64,000 bases of DNA from Burkholderiales bacterium JOSHI_001. GTDB lineage: Bacteria > Pseudomonadota > Gammaproteobacteria > Burkholderiales > Burkholderiaceae_C. The notes beneath the pieces are model-generated. The model worked only from the letters and a program-made list of their open reading frames with translations. It was not told the origin of the DNA and made no database searches. The stretch lies in the NCBI GenBank assembly GCA_000244995.1, contig CM001438.1:4240090-4304089 (forward strand), given 5' to 3'. Shown here piece by piece: positions 34,951 through 43,455 of this stretch; positions within the stretch are counted from its first letter, which is position 1, and the number at the start of each line of letters is the position of its first letter. Both the position numbers and the translations under genes were made by a program.

Positions 34951-37080
34951 ATGACTTTCCACCCTCTGCTGCGCCTGGCCCGGCCCCTGGGCCTGTGGCT
35001 GGGCAGCGCCTGCATCGCCATGGCCCAGACCACCCCACCCAGCAACGTCCCCCAAGCCGACGACCCCTACCTGTGGCTGGAAGAGGTTCAGGGTGCACGC
35101 GCGCTGGACTGGGTGCGCGAGCGCAACGCCACATCGCGCGCGCTGCTCCAGGCCGAGCCGCACTTCGCCCCCACGCGGGAACGCCTGCGCGCCATCCTGG
35201 ACGCCAAGGACCGCATCCCGGCGGTGCAGCGTCGCGGTGACTGGCTGTACAACTTCTGGCGCGACGACCGGAACCCGCGCGGGCTGTGGCGCCGCACCAC
35301 GCTGGCCGAGTTCGCCAAACCCCAAGCCGCCTGGCACACCGTGCTGGACCTGGACGCACTGGCCCGCAGCGACAACGAGAACTGGGTCTGGCACGGCGCC
35401 GACTGCCTGGGGCCGACCTACCAGCGCTGCCTGCTGTCCTTGTCGCGCGGCGGCGCCGACGCCAGCGTCATCCGCGAGTTCGACAGCGTCACCGGCCGCT
35501 TCGTGGCCGACGGCTTCGTGCTGCCCGAAGCCAAGTCCGACATCGCCTGGCTGGACGCCGACACGCTGCTGGTGGCCACCGACTTCGGTCCCGGCTCGAT
35601 GACCGATTCCGGCTACCCGCGTGTGGTCAAGCGCTGGCAGCGCGGCCAGCCCCTGGCCAGCGCCGTCACGGTGTTCGAAGGCGAGAAGCAGGACGTGGGC
35701 GTGGGCATCTCCGTGGACATGTCCTCCGGTCGGCCACGGGTGTTGCTGCAACGCAGCCTGGACTTTTACCGCAGCCGCCAGTGGCTGCTGCAGGGCAAGC
35801 GGCTGCTGCCGCTGGACAAGCCCGAACACGCCCGGCTTCAGTTCTGGGGCCGCCACCTGCTGCTGCAGCCGCGCGAAGACTGGACCGTGGACGGACGCCG
35901 CCACCCGGGTGGCAGCCTGCTGCTGGCCGATGCCAAGGCCTACCTCGCCGGCCAGCGCCGCTTCACCGTGTTGTTCGAGCCCACGCCGACACGCTCGCTC
36001 GCCGGCTGGGCCCTGACCCGCGACCATGTGCTGCTGCAACTGCTGGACAACGTGGCCGGGCGGCTGCAGGAATGGCGCCGCGGCCCGCGCGGCTTCACCC
36101 ACCGCGACGTGGCGGCGCCCTTTCCGGGGCAGTTGTCGGTGCAGGCCCTGCACGACCCCTGGCAGCGCCAGGACCCGCTGGCCGAGCGCTACCTGCTGAA
36201 CTACACCGACTTCCTGCGGCCCGACACCCTGTTCCTGGGCCGCAGCGGCAGCGACGAACGCAGCCCGCTGAAGGCCCTGCCGGCACAGTACGACAGCACC
36301 GGCCTGTCCGCAGAGCAGTTCTTCGCCACCTCACGCGACGGCACGCGTGTGCCCTACTTCGTGGTGCGCCGGGTCGGCGCCACCGGGGCCCCCACGCTGC
36401 TGTACGGCTATGGCGGCTTTGAAGTGCCGCTGCTGCCGCGCTACAGCCCCGGGGTGGGCAGCGCCTGGACGTCGCAGGGCGGCACCTATGTGGTGGCCAA
36501 CATCCGTGGCGGCGGCGAATTCGGCCCGGCCTGGCACCGCGCCGCGCTGCTGGAAAACCGCCAGCGCGCCTTCGACGACTTCATCGCAGTGGCCGAAGAC
36601 CTGATCGCGCGCGGCATCACCACGCCGCAGCGCTTGGGGCTGATGGGCGGCAGCAATGGCGGTCTGCTGGTGGGCGCGGTGATGCTGCAGCGGCCCGAGC
36701 TCTTTGGCGCGGTGGTGTGCCAGGTGCCGCTGCTGGACATGAAGCGCTACCACCTGCTGCTGGCCGGCGCGTCGTGGATGGCCGAGTACGGCAACCCCGA
36801 CCTGCCCGAACAATGGGCCTTCATTTCGGCCTACAGCCCCTACCAGAACGTGCGCCCCGGGATGAAACTGCCGCCGCTGCTGCTGACCACCAGCACCCGC
36901 GACGACCGCGTGCACCCCGGCCACGCGCGCAAGATGGCCGCGCGCATGCAGGCCCAGGGCCACGATGTGCAGTACTACGAAAACATGGAAGGTGGCCACG
37001 GCGGCGCGGCCGACAACGCGCAGCGGGCGGACCTGCTGGCGCTGGAGTACAGCTTCTTGTGGCGGGTGCTGTCGCGCTGA
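34951..37080 (+). CDS. Prolyl oligopeptidase family serine peptidase (S9A), secreted
   Basis: 709 residues. N-terminal signal-like segment (LARPLGLWLGSACIAMAQ), a seven-bladed propeller region (about 100-430) and a C-terminal alpha/beta-hydrolase with nucleophile Ser in GGSNGG. Asp is in STRDDRVHPGH and His in EGGHGG. Probably periplasmic, cleaving proline-containing peptides; other esters are possible. ATG 34951 is 14 bp after the yaeQ stop. Convergent with the lipoprotein operon. Two Cys in the propeller (GADCLGPTYQRC) could form a disulfide. Confidence 0.9.
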   Translation: MTFHPLLRLARPLGLWLGSACIAMAQTTPPSNVPQADDPYLWLEEVQGARALDWVRERNATSRALLQAEPHFAPTRERLRAILDAKDRIPAVQRRGDWLYNFWRDDRNPRGLWRRTTLAEFAKPQAAWHTVLDLDALARSDNENWVWHGADCLGPTYQRCLLSLSRGGADASVIREFDSVTGRFVADGFVLPEAKSDIAWLDADTLLVATDFGPGSMTDSGYPRVVKRWQRGQPLASAVTVFEGEKQDVGVGISVDMSSGRPRVLLQRSLDFYRSRQWLLQGKRLLPLDKPEHARLQFWGRHLLLQPREDWTVDGRRHPGGSLLLADAKAYLAGQRRFTVLFEPTPTRSLAGWALTRDHVLLQLLDNVAGRLQEWRRGPRGFTHRDVAAPFPGQLSVQALHDPWQRQDPLAERYLLNYTDFLRPDTLFLGRSGSDERSPLKALPAQYDSTGLSAEQFFATSRDGTRVPYFVVRRVGATGAPTLLYGYGGFEVPLLPRYSPGVGSAWTSQGGTYVVANIRGGGEFGPAWHRAALLENRQRAFDDFIAVAEDLIARGITTPQRLGLMGGSNGGLLVGAVMLQRPELFGAVVCQVPLLDMKRYHLLLAGASWMAEYGNPDLPEQWAFISAYSPYQNVRPGMKLPPLLLTTSTRDDRVHPGHARKMAARMQAQGHDVQYYENMEGGHGGAADNAQRADLLALEYSFLWRVLSR

Positions 37081-37113
37081 CCGGCCGGAGCGCCGGTCAG
37101 CCGACAGCGCAGG

Positions 37114-37701
37114 TCAGCGCAACTTGGCAGCGGCGTCGCCCAGGGCCTTGACCAGCTTCTTCAGTGCGTCCGCCGAGGCTCGCTTGGCCGACAGCGAGAA
37201 ATCGGCCTTGAACTCGTCGAACTCGGCGCGGCCTTCGCCCTGCACCTTCACTTCGGTCACCGGCTTGTTTTGCGCGTCGGTGATGCTGCAGGTGAGCTCG
37301 ACCGTGAAGACGGTCGGCGGCCAGGTCACGAGACTGGGCGAATAGGAGGTGGTGGCGATGCTGGGCGTCACCAGCAATTGAAGGCCCTCCGCCTGCACCT
37401 TGGCGTCGGCGGGCCCGCTCACCCGCGCCACGCCGCTAAAGGATTCGGACAGGGCCACATACAGGCCAGTCTCCAAGTCTCGGTAGGGCTGGTAGCTCAC
37501 CTTGTCGCCGCCGCCGCCCGGGCTGATGACCTCGCGCTTGCGCATGTCATCGTTCATCACCATGCCGACCTTGCGGTCGACTTTCGCATTGCCCGTGCCC
37601 GACAGGGCGGCCACGTCGGCGCTCAAGCTGATGGGGTGGGCGCAACCGGTGACCAGCAGCACCATGGCGAACGAGCAAAGGGTCTGGAAGAGACGTTTCA
37701 T
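37114..37701 (-). CDS. Lipoprotein, function unknown (third gene of lipoprotein operon)
   Basis: 195 residues. Lipobox LVTGC (Cys at about 20) after a hydrophobic signal; residue after Cys is Ala, so outer-membrane sorting by Lol is expected. The mature part has no recognised motif; it contains SYSPSLVTWPPTVFTVEL and ends in a long Lys/Ala helix (SAKRASADALKKLVKALGD). Thirteen bp after the neighbouring lipoprotein gene and co-directional, so the proteins probably work together at the cell surface. ATG 37701 starts the signal peptide. Confidence 0.82.
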   Translation of the reverse strand: MKRLFQTLCSFAMVLLVTGCAHPISLSADVAALSGTGNAKVDRKVGMVMNDDMRKREVISPGGGGDKVSYQPYRDLETGLYVALSESFSGVARVSGPADAKVQAEGLQLLVTPSIATTSYSPSLVTWPPTVFTVELTCSITDAQNKPVTEVKVQGEGRAEFDEFKADFSLSAKRASADALKKLVKALGDAAAKLR

Positions 37702-37714
37702 GGCGTCGGCTCCT

Positions 37715-38275
37715 TCAGCGCAGGGCGGCCAGGAACTGGGGGTCGGCCAACAACTTGCCGATCAACTTCTGCACAAGCACTGGGTATTGCTGCTGCGCCT
37801 TCGGGATGGCCACCGCACCGACGAAGGACGACTCCCAGCTCAGGTCCACGCGCTGGGTGGCGTCGTAGCGCACTTGACTGCCGCTGCGAACGACGAAGCG
37901 GGCTTCGATCTCGCCACTGTTGGTGGACATGCCGCCGGCGGCGATGTCGTTCTTGACCAGGACGCCGCCCACTTCCACCGACGCCTTCAGGTCCAGCCCG
38001 CCAGCCAGCGTGAGTTCCTGCTTCAGCGCATCGGCCAGATAGGCTGCGTAGTCGCCGGTGGGGGCGCTCATGGTGTTGCCGCGCAGGCTGATGGAACTGC
38101 CGCCGGTGGCGCCAGGCGCCACCGTGAAGGCGCCCACGTTCGCCTTGACACCGGCCTTCTTGATGGCCTCGACGTTGTCGATGGACGGCTGGTAGCGCGG
38201 CGCTTGCAGGGCGCAGCCGGACAAAAGCGTGGCCAGGCACAGCACTGGCAGCAAGGAACGAATGGCACGCGACAT
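37715..38275 (-). CDS. Lipoprotein, function unknown (second gene of lipoprotein operon)
   Basis: 186 residues. Signal peptide MSRAIRSLLPVLCLATLLSGC with a classic LSGC lipobox. The mature region has ISLRGNTMSAPTGDYAAYLADALKQEL and ends QYPVLVQKLIGKLLADPQFL. It resembles outer-membrane lipoproteins that gather at Lpt/Bam-like or polymer-export sites, but I cannot name a family. AGGAGA 8 nt before ATG 38275 is a good ribosome-binding site. Separated from the first gene by 71 bp and from the third by 13 bp. Confidence 0.82.
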   Translation of the reverse strand: MSRAIRSLLPVLCLATLLSGCALQAPRYQPSIDNVEAIKKAGVKANVGAFTVAPGATGGSSISLRGNTMSAPTGDYAAYLADALKQELTLAGGLDLKASVEVGGVLVKNDIAAGGMSTNSGEIEARFVVRSGSQVRYDATQRVDLSWESSFVGAVAIPKAQQQYPVLVQKLIGKLLADPQFLAALR

Positions 38276-38346
38276 GCGAAGGTCTCCTAGGAATTCGGGA
38301 ACATGGAATGGTTGGAGGAAGGGTTTCAGCGCGCTGGCGCCAGGGC

Positions 38347-38835
38347 TCACTTCGAGGCCGCGCTGGCGGGGGCGGCCGCCACTTCGGCGCCGACGACCGG
38401 CTGGCCTTCTTTTTCAGCGCTGCGGTCAAACACCATGGTCTTGCCAAAGGCCAGTTGGATCCAGGTGGGGTAGGTGTAGGCAGTGCCCTTGTTGTGGTCG
38501 ATGATGGCGCCGATGCCACCGCCGAAAATGATGTTGCCGGCCAGGCCTGCGTTGGCGCGCGAGATGACCCGGGCTTGTGCGTCCGAGTGGTCCGGGTGCT
38601 TGCAGACGACGTCCAGGTCCTTGCCGGAACGCCGAACCTGCGTGGTCTCGCCGGACTTGGCGTTGAAGCTGCCGTAGTCGTTGGTCATCTTGCAGTCGGC
38701 GCCGTTGACCATGACGCCGTCGGCCGCCTTGGTTTCCAGCCTGATGGGGTGCATGGAATCGTTGACGATCGATGCACACCCGGACAAAGCAATGCCGGCC
38801 GCCAGAGCGCCCAGGGCGCCCAGGGTCTTGAACAT
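38347..38835 (-). CDS. Lipoprotein with Gly-rich core (first gene of lipoprotein operon)
   Basis: 162 residues. Signal MFKTLGALGALAAGIALSGC with LSGC lipobox. Mature start CASIVNDSMHPIRLETKA, then DCKMTNDYGSF and a Gly-rich turn, GNIIFGGGIGAIID, preceding TYPTWIQLAF. Similar short lipoproteins in other proteobacteria carry this PEGA-like sandwich, which I suggest only tentatively. It ends in an Ala-rich, probably disordered tail. First in the operon, behind a promoter candidate holding a palindrome. Confidence 0.82.
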   Translation of the reverse strand: MFKTLGALGALAAGIALSGCASIVNDSMHPIRLETKAADGVMVNGADCKMTNDYGSFNAKSGETTQVRRSGKDLDVVCKHPDHSDAQARVISRANAGLAGNIIFGGGIGAIIDHNKGTAYTYPTWIQLAFGKTMVFDRSAEKEGQPVVGAEVAAAPASAASK

Positions 38836-38900
38836 GACTGGAGTCTCCCTTGACATCGGATGCCCTGCACGCGCAGCCGGCTGCGGCACAGGATGCTGAA

Positions 38901-38936
38901 GCGTCGCACTTCACTGCCAGGTTGCACGTGCGACGC
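38901..38936. repeat. 9-bp perfect inverted repeat upstream of the lipoprotein operon
   Basis: GCGTCGCAC (38901-38909) and GTGCGACGC (38928-38936) with an 18-nt spacer that also contains the palindrome GCACGTGC (38924-38931). In the operon mRNA it would form a hairpin about 65 nt before the start codon. Confidence 0.6.
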
Positions 38937-38943
38937 GTCCAGA

Positions 38944-38962
38944 ATGATAGTGTCCGGGACAC
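38944..38962 (-). promoter_or_regulatory. Palindromic operator next to a -10 box of the lipoprotein operon
   Basis: GTGTCC-G-GGACAC (38950-38962) is a perfect 13-bp palindrome. Immediately beside it, TATCAT on the minus strand (38949-38944) is a good -10, so the palindrome falls in the promoter spacer, a classic repressor position. The -35 is poor (CGGGAA). The divergent GNAT gene starts at 39029. Confidence 0.45.
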
Positions 38963-39028
38963 CCGCTTCCCGGCCCCCGATCCTGGGGGAAACGAGGGTT
39001 CCTTGACCTGGCAGTGGCCGCCGCCGAC

Positions 39029-39322
39029 ATGACCCAACTGACACCCACCGTGGAACACAGCACCGATCCGGGGCGCTTCGCCTGCCGGGTCGAAGGCCAA
39101 CTCTGCCGCGCCGACTACCACCTCATCGACGGCGTGATGTGGCTCACCCACACCGAAGTGCCGCCCGCGCTGGAAGGCCGCGGCATCGCCGCGCAATTGG
39201 TGAAGGCCGCGCTGGAACACGCGCGCGCGCAGGGCCTGCGGGTGAAGCCGGCCTGCAGCTATGTGCGCGTGTACCTCAAGCGCCATCCCGAGTACCAGGA
39301 CCTGCTGGCCACCGGGGACTGA
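39029..39322 (+). CDS. Small GNAT-like N-acetyltransferase (YjdJ/NATD1 type)
   Basis: 97 residues, the minimal GNAT fold of the COG2388 type. Acetyl-CoA loop region ALEGRGIAAQLVKAALEHA; C-terminal CSYVRVYLKRHPEYQDLL is highly characteristic. These small proteins bind acetyl-CoA, but substrates are mostly unknown. ATG 39029 (MTQLTPTVEH) is preferred to a GTG at 39014. It reads toward the acyl-CoA synthetase gene, with 24 bp between the stops. Confidence 0.88.
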   Translation: MTQLTPTVEHSTDPGRFACRVEGQLCRADYHLIDGVMWLTHTEVPPALEGRGIAAQLVKAALEHARAQGLRVKPACSYVRVYLKRHPEYQDLLATGD

Positions 39323-39346
39323 ACGCGACGCCTCGGGCCGGTGGCT

Positions 39347-41047
39347 TCAGGCGGACCTGGCTTCCTGCTCCTGCAGCAGACGCCACATCACCTTGCCCGA
39401 GCCGCTCTTGGGCAGCGCTTCCACGAACACCACCTGGGTGGGCACCTTGTAGGCGGCCATGTGCTCGCGCGCCCAGTCGGTGATGGTCTGCGGCTCGGTC
39501 TTGCCGCGCGCATCGGGCTTGAGCACCACCACGGCCTTGACCGTCTCGCCGCGGTAGCTGTCCTTGGCCGCGATGATGCAGGCTTCCTGCACCGCCGGGT
39601 GGCGGTACAGCAGCGCCTCCACCTCGGCCGGCCACACCTTGTAGCCGCTGGCGTTGATCATGCGCTTGAGGCGATCGGTGAGGAAGAAGTAGCCCTCTTC
39701 GTCCATGCGGCCCAGGTCGCCGGTGCGGAAGTAGCTGCGCCCTTCGATCTGGATGAAGGCCGCGCGCGTGGCCTCGGGGTGGCCCCAGTAGCCCTTGAAC
39801 AGCATCGGCCCGCTGGAGACGATTTCGCCCACTTCACCGGGCGGCATGGGGGTGAGCATCTCGGGGTCGATCACCAACGCGTCGGTGCCGAAGATCGGGA
39901 TGCCCAGGCACTGCGGCTTGGCGCGTTCAGGCAGGTTGGCGTGGGTGGGCGCGGCGGTTTCGGTCAGGCCATAGCCTTCGGCGAAGACGATGCCGAATTC
40001 GTTCTTCAGCCGCTCGGCCACCGCCGCCGGCATGGCCGCGCCGCCGCCGGACAGGTAGCGCAGGCTGCTGAGGTCGAAACGGTGGATGTTGGGGCTGGCG
40101 AACAGGTCGATCACCATGGTGGGAATGCAGGTCCAGTGGCTGATGCGGTAGCGGCTGAACATGCGCCCCACCAGTTCCCGGTCCCAGCGCGGCAGCACCA
40201 CCGCGGTGGAGCCGTTGGCGGCCACGCCGAGGGCGCAATAGACAAAGCCGGTGATGTGGAACATGGGCACCACCGCCAGGCTGACGGTTTCCGGCCCGGC
40301 GTGGCCCCACACGCCGCCGCCCACCACGTTGTGCATCAGCGAGCGGTGTGTGTGGATACAGCCCTTGGGCAGGCCGGTGGTGCCCGAGGTGTAGGGCAGC
40401 AGCGCCATGTCGTCGGGCTGGGCGGTGTGCGGTCCCGGCGCGTGGCCGGCCGTCAGCGCGTCAGGCCATCGCGTGGCGCCGGCGGGCAGCGGCGGGTCGG
40501 ACCGCAGCCACTGCAGGATGGGTTCGGCCGGGGTCAGTTCGGGGTCCAGGTCGCCGGCGGGCATGGCGTCGGTGAAGCGCGTGACCAGCAGGTGCGACAG
40601 GCGCTTGTCGGCGGGCAAGCGGCCATCGGCCTCGGCCACGACGGCGGCCAGGTCGGCACTGGTGATGCAGGCCTTGGCGCCTGAATCGGTGATGTAGTGG
40701 CCGAACTCGTCGGCCTTGTTCATCGGGTTCACCGGCACCACCACCGCGTCGGCGCGCAGGATGGCGTGCACCGCCACGATGTACTGGGGGCAGTTCTGCA
40801 GGAACACGATGACGCGGTCGCCCTTGCCCACCCCCTTGGCCTGCAGCCAGCCGGCCAGCGCGGTCGCCTGCTGGTGCAACTGGGCGTAGGTCATGGCCTG
40901 GCCGAAGAAGTGGGTCACCGCGCGCTGCGCGTAGCGCGTGGCGGTGACTTCCAGGTTGAACCACAGGCTGGTCTCGGGCAGCACCAGTTCGCGCGGCAGG
41001 CGCTTGGGCCAGATGGCGTGGTGCGGGCGGCTTCCCCAAATGGTCAT
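39347..41047 (-). CDS. AMP-forming acyl-CoA synthetase (long-chain-fatty-acid-CoA ligase-like)
   Basis: 566 residues of the ANL superfamily: activates a carboxylic acid as acyl-AMP, then makes the thioester with CoA. Motifs: P-loop-like YTSGTTGLPKG (A3), substrate-pocket region LSGGGAAMPAAV, GYGLTETA (A5), YFRTGDLG (A7), and the C-terminal catalytic Lys in SGSGKVMW (A10). Acyl preference cannot be read; medium/long-chain or aromatic acids are possible. ATG 41047 fits (MTIWGSRPH). Not in an operon with visible beta-oxidation genes, although acyl-CoA dehydrogenases lie 9 kb away. Confidence 0.92.
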   Translation of the reverse strand: MTIWGSRPHHAIWPKRLPRELVLPETSLWFNLEVTATRYAQRAVTHFFGQAMTYAQLHQQATALAGWLQAKGVGKGDRVIVFLQNCPQYIVAVHAILRADAVVVPVNPMNKADEFGHYITDSGAKACITSADLAAVVAEADGRLPADKRLSHLLVTRFTDAMPAGDLDPELTPAEPILQWLRSDPPLPAGATRWPDALTAGHAPGPHTAQPDDMALLPYTSGTTGLPKGCIHTHRSLMHNVVGGGVWGHAGPETVSLAVVPMFHITGFVYCALGVAANGSTAVVLPRWDRELVGRMFSRYRISHWTCIPTMVIDLFASPNIHRFDLSSLRYLSGGGAAMPAAVAERLKNEFGIVFAEGYGLTETAAPTHANLPERAKPQCLGIPIFGTDALVIDPEMLTPMPPGEVGEIVSSGPMLFKGYWGHPEATRAAFIQIEGRSYFRTGDLGRMDEEGYFFLTDRLKRMINASGYKVWPAEVEALLYRHPAVQEACIIAAKDSYRGETVKAVVVLKPDARGKTEPQTITDWAREHMAAYKVPTQVVFVEALPKSGSGKVMWRLLQEQEARSA

Positions 41048-41162
41048 GTGCGCTCCAGGCAAGGCGAAAGCCCCTTGTGTAGCAGCCCTGGCCGCTGGCG
41101 CGCATCGCGGGCAACCCGGGCGCGCTGTCACGTGGGCGACCGGGTCCCGGTGCGCCCCCCTG

Positions 41163-43217
41163 TCAGTTGTTGCCGATGGATTCCTGCGTGCGCCGCTCCA
41201 CGTCGCGGGCCCGGGCACAGGATGGGTGTTGGGTGAATTCGGGCTTGACGCATTCGCGGATCAGGCAACGGTGCAAGGCGATCAGCATCTTGCCGCCACA
41301 CACTTCATTGGGGTCGCGGTGCTCGGGTTCGGCCGGCGCGGCCGGGGCGGCCACCACCACCGCGCGCGGCGTGGGCTGGGGCAAGGCGGCGGCTGAGGGC
41401 GCGGGCGGGGCAGCGCTGGCCGAAGCCGCCGACGCAGACTGCGCCGTGCGCGCATTGCCGAGCTGGGGCTTGGACGCCGCAGCACGCGCCAGCCGAGCGG
41501 CAGCGGCGGCTGACGCGGCGGCTGCCCGGGCTTCGGCCCGGGGGTCGGCCGCAGCCGGGGCCGGTGCGGACGCCACCGGCTTGGGCGGCGCCACCGGCAG
41601 GGCCGCGGCCACGGCCGGCGCCGAGGCCGGGATGGGCACGGCGGGGGCTTGCGGCAACGCCGGCGCCGAGGCCAGGGCCGCCGCGGGCGGCACCGCCCCG
41701 ATCACGGTGACCGCATCGGCCGGCACGGCCGGGGCCGCCGAGGCCGCTGCCGCCACCGCCGATGAGGACGCCGACCCGGCCGCCGAAGCGGCCGTGCTGA
41801 CCGGCGCCGAGACCGGGGCCGTCTCAGGGCCGCGCCCGCTGAACAGGAAAACCGCCGCAGCGGCCAGCAAGGCGCCACCGCCCAGCAACCAGGGCAGCGG
41901 TGAACGGGCGGGGCGGGCGGACGCCGCCGGGTCCTGCACGGTGGCTTCTGGCCTGGAAGCCGAGGCCGGCCGCGTGGGCGGGGGGGGCACCGGCGTTGGC
42001 TCCGGCGCAGGGGTCAGCGCCGGGGCGGGCGGCACGGGCGTGCGCTGCGGGGCGGCGGGCGGGACAGGTGCCGGGGCGGCCGCGGGCGCCGCCGGGGCCA
42101 GGGCCTCGGCGCCGGTCTGTGCCTGGGCCAGTGCCACGGGTCGCCAGCTGGCCGGCCGCACGATGGTGGCGTCGGGGTCGTCCTGCTCGTCCTCGGAGGG
42201 GGCCGCGCCAGGCGCCGGGGTGGCCACAGCGGGCGGCAGGGTGCGTTCGAACACCTGGGTCTGTGGCCAGTCGCTGTCGTCGTCGGCCGCGGGCGGCGTG
42301 GGCAGCGCAGCGGCGGGAATGTCCAGCCGTCCGGCCAGCGCGGCACGCACCTGGGCCACGTCGCGCGGTCGGTTGTCGGGCCGCGGACTCAGCATCCAGT
42401 CGATCAGCGCCAGCAGCGGCTTGGGCAGGCCGACGATGTTCAGGTGCTGCAGCGGCACCCGCTGGTCGTTCAGCGCCCGCGCGGTGGCCGGCATGGGCGG
42501 CTGGCCGGTGATCAGGAAGTGCAGCGTGGCGCCCAGCGCGTAGATGTCGGTCCAGGGCCCCTGGCGCAGACCGGGTGATTCGGCGTACTGCTCGATGGGC
42601 GCGTAGTTGGGCTTGAGGATGGCGGTGAGCGCCTGGCTCTTGTCGTTGATGACCCGGCGCGCCGCGCCGAAGTCCAGCAGCACCGGGCGGCCGTCCTCGT
42701 CCACCACGATGTTGTCGGGCGAGATGTCGCGGTGGTACACGCCTTCCTTGTGCATGGCCTCCAGCGCGCCCAGCAGCGCTTCGCACACCTTGCGCAGCCA
42801 GGCCTCATCGGGCGTGGACTCCATGCGCTGGCGCAGCACCTTCAGGGTGCTGCCCTTGTAAAAGGGCATGGCCATGTAGGCGGTGCCGTGCTCTTCCCAG
42901 AAGCGCAGCACCTTCACCAGCGAGGGGTGGTCAAAGCGCGCCAGCAACTTGGCTTCATTGACAAAGCTGCGCAGCCCCAGCGCAAAGGTCTCGGCGTTCG
43001 AGCGCGACAGCACCGTGACATGGTGCGTGGCACTGCGCCCGGCCAGGCTGGTGGGCATGTACTCCTTGATGGCCACCTCGCGCTCCAGCGCGCGGTCGAA
43101 GGCCACGTACACGATGCCGAAGCCACCGCTGCCCAGCACGCGACGGATCTCGAATTCACCCAGGCGCAGCCCGACAGGCAGTGCGTTGTGGTCGTCGTGA
43201 GGCGGATCGGTCGGCAT
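41163..43217 (-). CDS. Membrane Ser/Thr protein kinase with Cys-motif periplasmic tail
   Basis: 684 residues. A complete Hanks-type kinase (about 20-300): glycine loop GSGGFG, K51, E88, catalytic HRDISPDN (D164) and DFG (D182), with YAPIEQY replacing the APE-type motif. Then a Pro/Ala-rich linker (about 300-440), one membrane helix (441-460), a long Ala/Pro/Ser-rich extracytoplasmic stretch, and a terminal domain with Cys at 640, 651, 656 and 667 (C-x10-C-x4-C-x10-C). The kinase domain is cytoplasmic and the Cys tail periplasmic. Start ATG 43217; a second ATG three codons earlier is possible. Target unknown. Confidence 0.9.
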   Translation of the reverse strand: MPTDPPHDDHNALPVGLRLGEFEIRRVLGSGGFGIVYVAFDRALEREVAIKEYMPTSLAGRSATHHVTVLSRSNAETFALGLRSFVNEAKLLARFDHPSLVKVLRFWEEHGTAYMAMPFYKGSTLKVLRQRMESTPDEAWLRKVCEALLGALEAMHKEGVYHRDISPDNIVVDEDGRPVLLDFGAARRVINDKSQALTAILKPNYAPIEQYAESPGLRQGPWTDIYALGATLHFLITGQPPMPATARALNDQRVPLQHLNIVGLPKPLLALIDWMLSPRPDNRPRDVAQVRAALAGRLDIPAAALPTPPAADDDSDWPQTQVFERTLPPAVATPAPGAAPSEDEQDDPDATIVRPASWRPVALAQAQTGAEALAPAAPAAAPAPVPPAAPQRTPVPPAPALTPAPEPTPVPPPPTRPASASRPEATVQDPAASARPARSPLPWLLGGGALLAAAAVFLFSGRGPETAPVSAPVSTAASAAGSASSSAVAAAASAAPAVPADAVTVIGAVPPAAALASAPALPQAPAVPIPASAPAVAAALPVAPPKPVASAPAPAAADPRAEARAAAASAAAAARLARAAASKPQLGNARTAQSASAASASAAPPAPSAAALPQPTPRAVVVAAPAAPAEPEHRDPNEVCGGKMLIALHRCLIRECVKPEFTQHPSCARARDVERRTQESIGNN

Positions 43218-43228
43218 AACCCACAAGC

Positions 43229-43402
43229 TTATCGCAGGGCCTGCCGAGCCAGGTGGCGGCGCACGTCACCGACTGTATGGTTGGGCCACAGCGTGAAATG
43301 TGCGCCACCCTGCGCTGCCGGCCCGCGGCGCAGGCGCCACAGCGCGCGCGGGCCCGACGGCGTGGCGCCCTGCACAAAGCGTTCCGCCGGGCGGCAGGCC
43401 AT
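43229..43402 (-). CDS. Possible 57-residue small protein upstream of the Ser/Thr kinase gene
   Basis: ATG 43402 to TAA 43231-43229 encodes 57 residues: basic Arg-rich start, then GGAHFTLWPNHTVGDVRRHL. Third codon positions are mostly G/C as in neighbours, and the stop lies 12 nt before the kinase ATG, as in an operon. Against it, only a distant AGGTGG ribosome-binding site is present and the region must also hold the promoter of the divergent Moco-fold gene. Unrecognised; could be chance. Confidence 0.35.
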   Translation of the reverse strand: MACRPAERFVQGATPSGPRALWRLRRGPAAQGGAHFTLWPNHTVGDVRRHLARQALR

Positions 43403-43455
43403 CGCTAGAATCCGCCACCTATTTCACACACTGGCGGCCCCTTGCCGCAGCGCCG

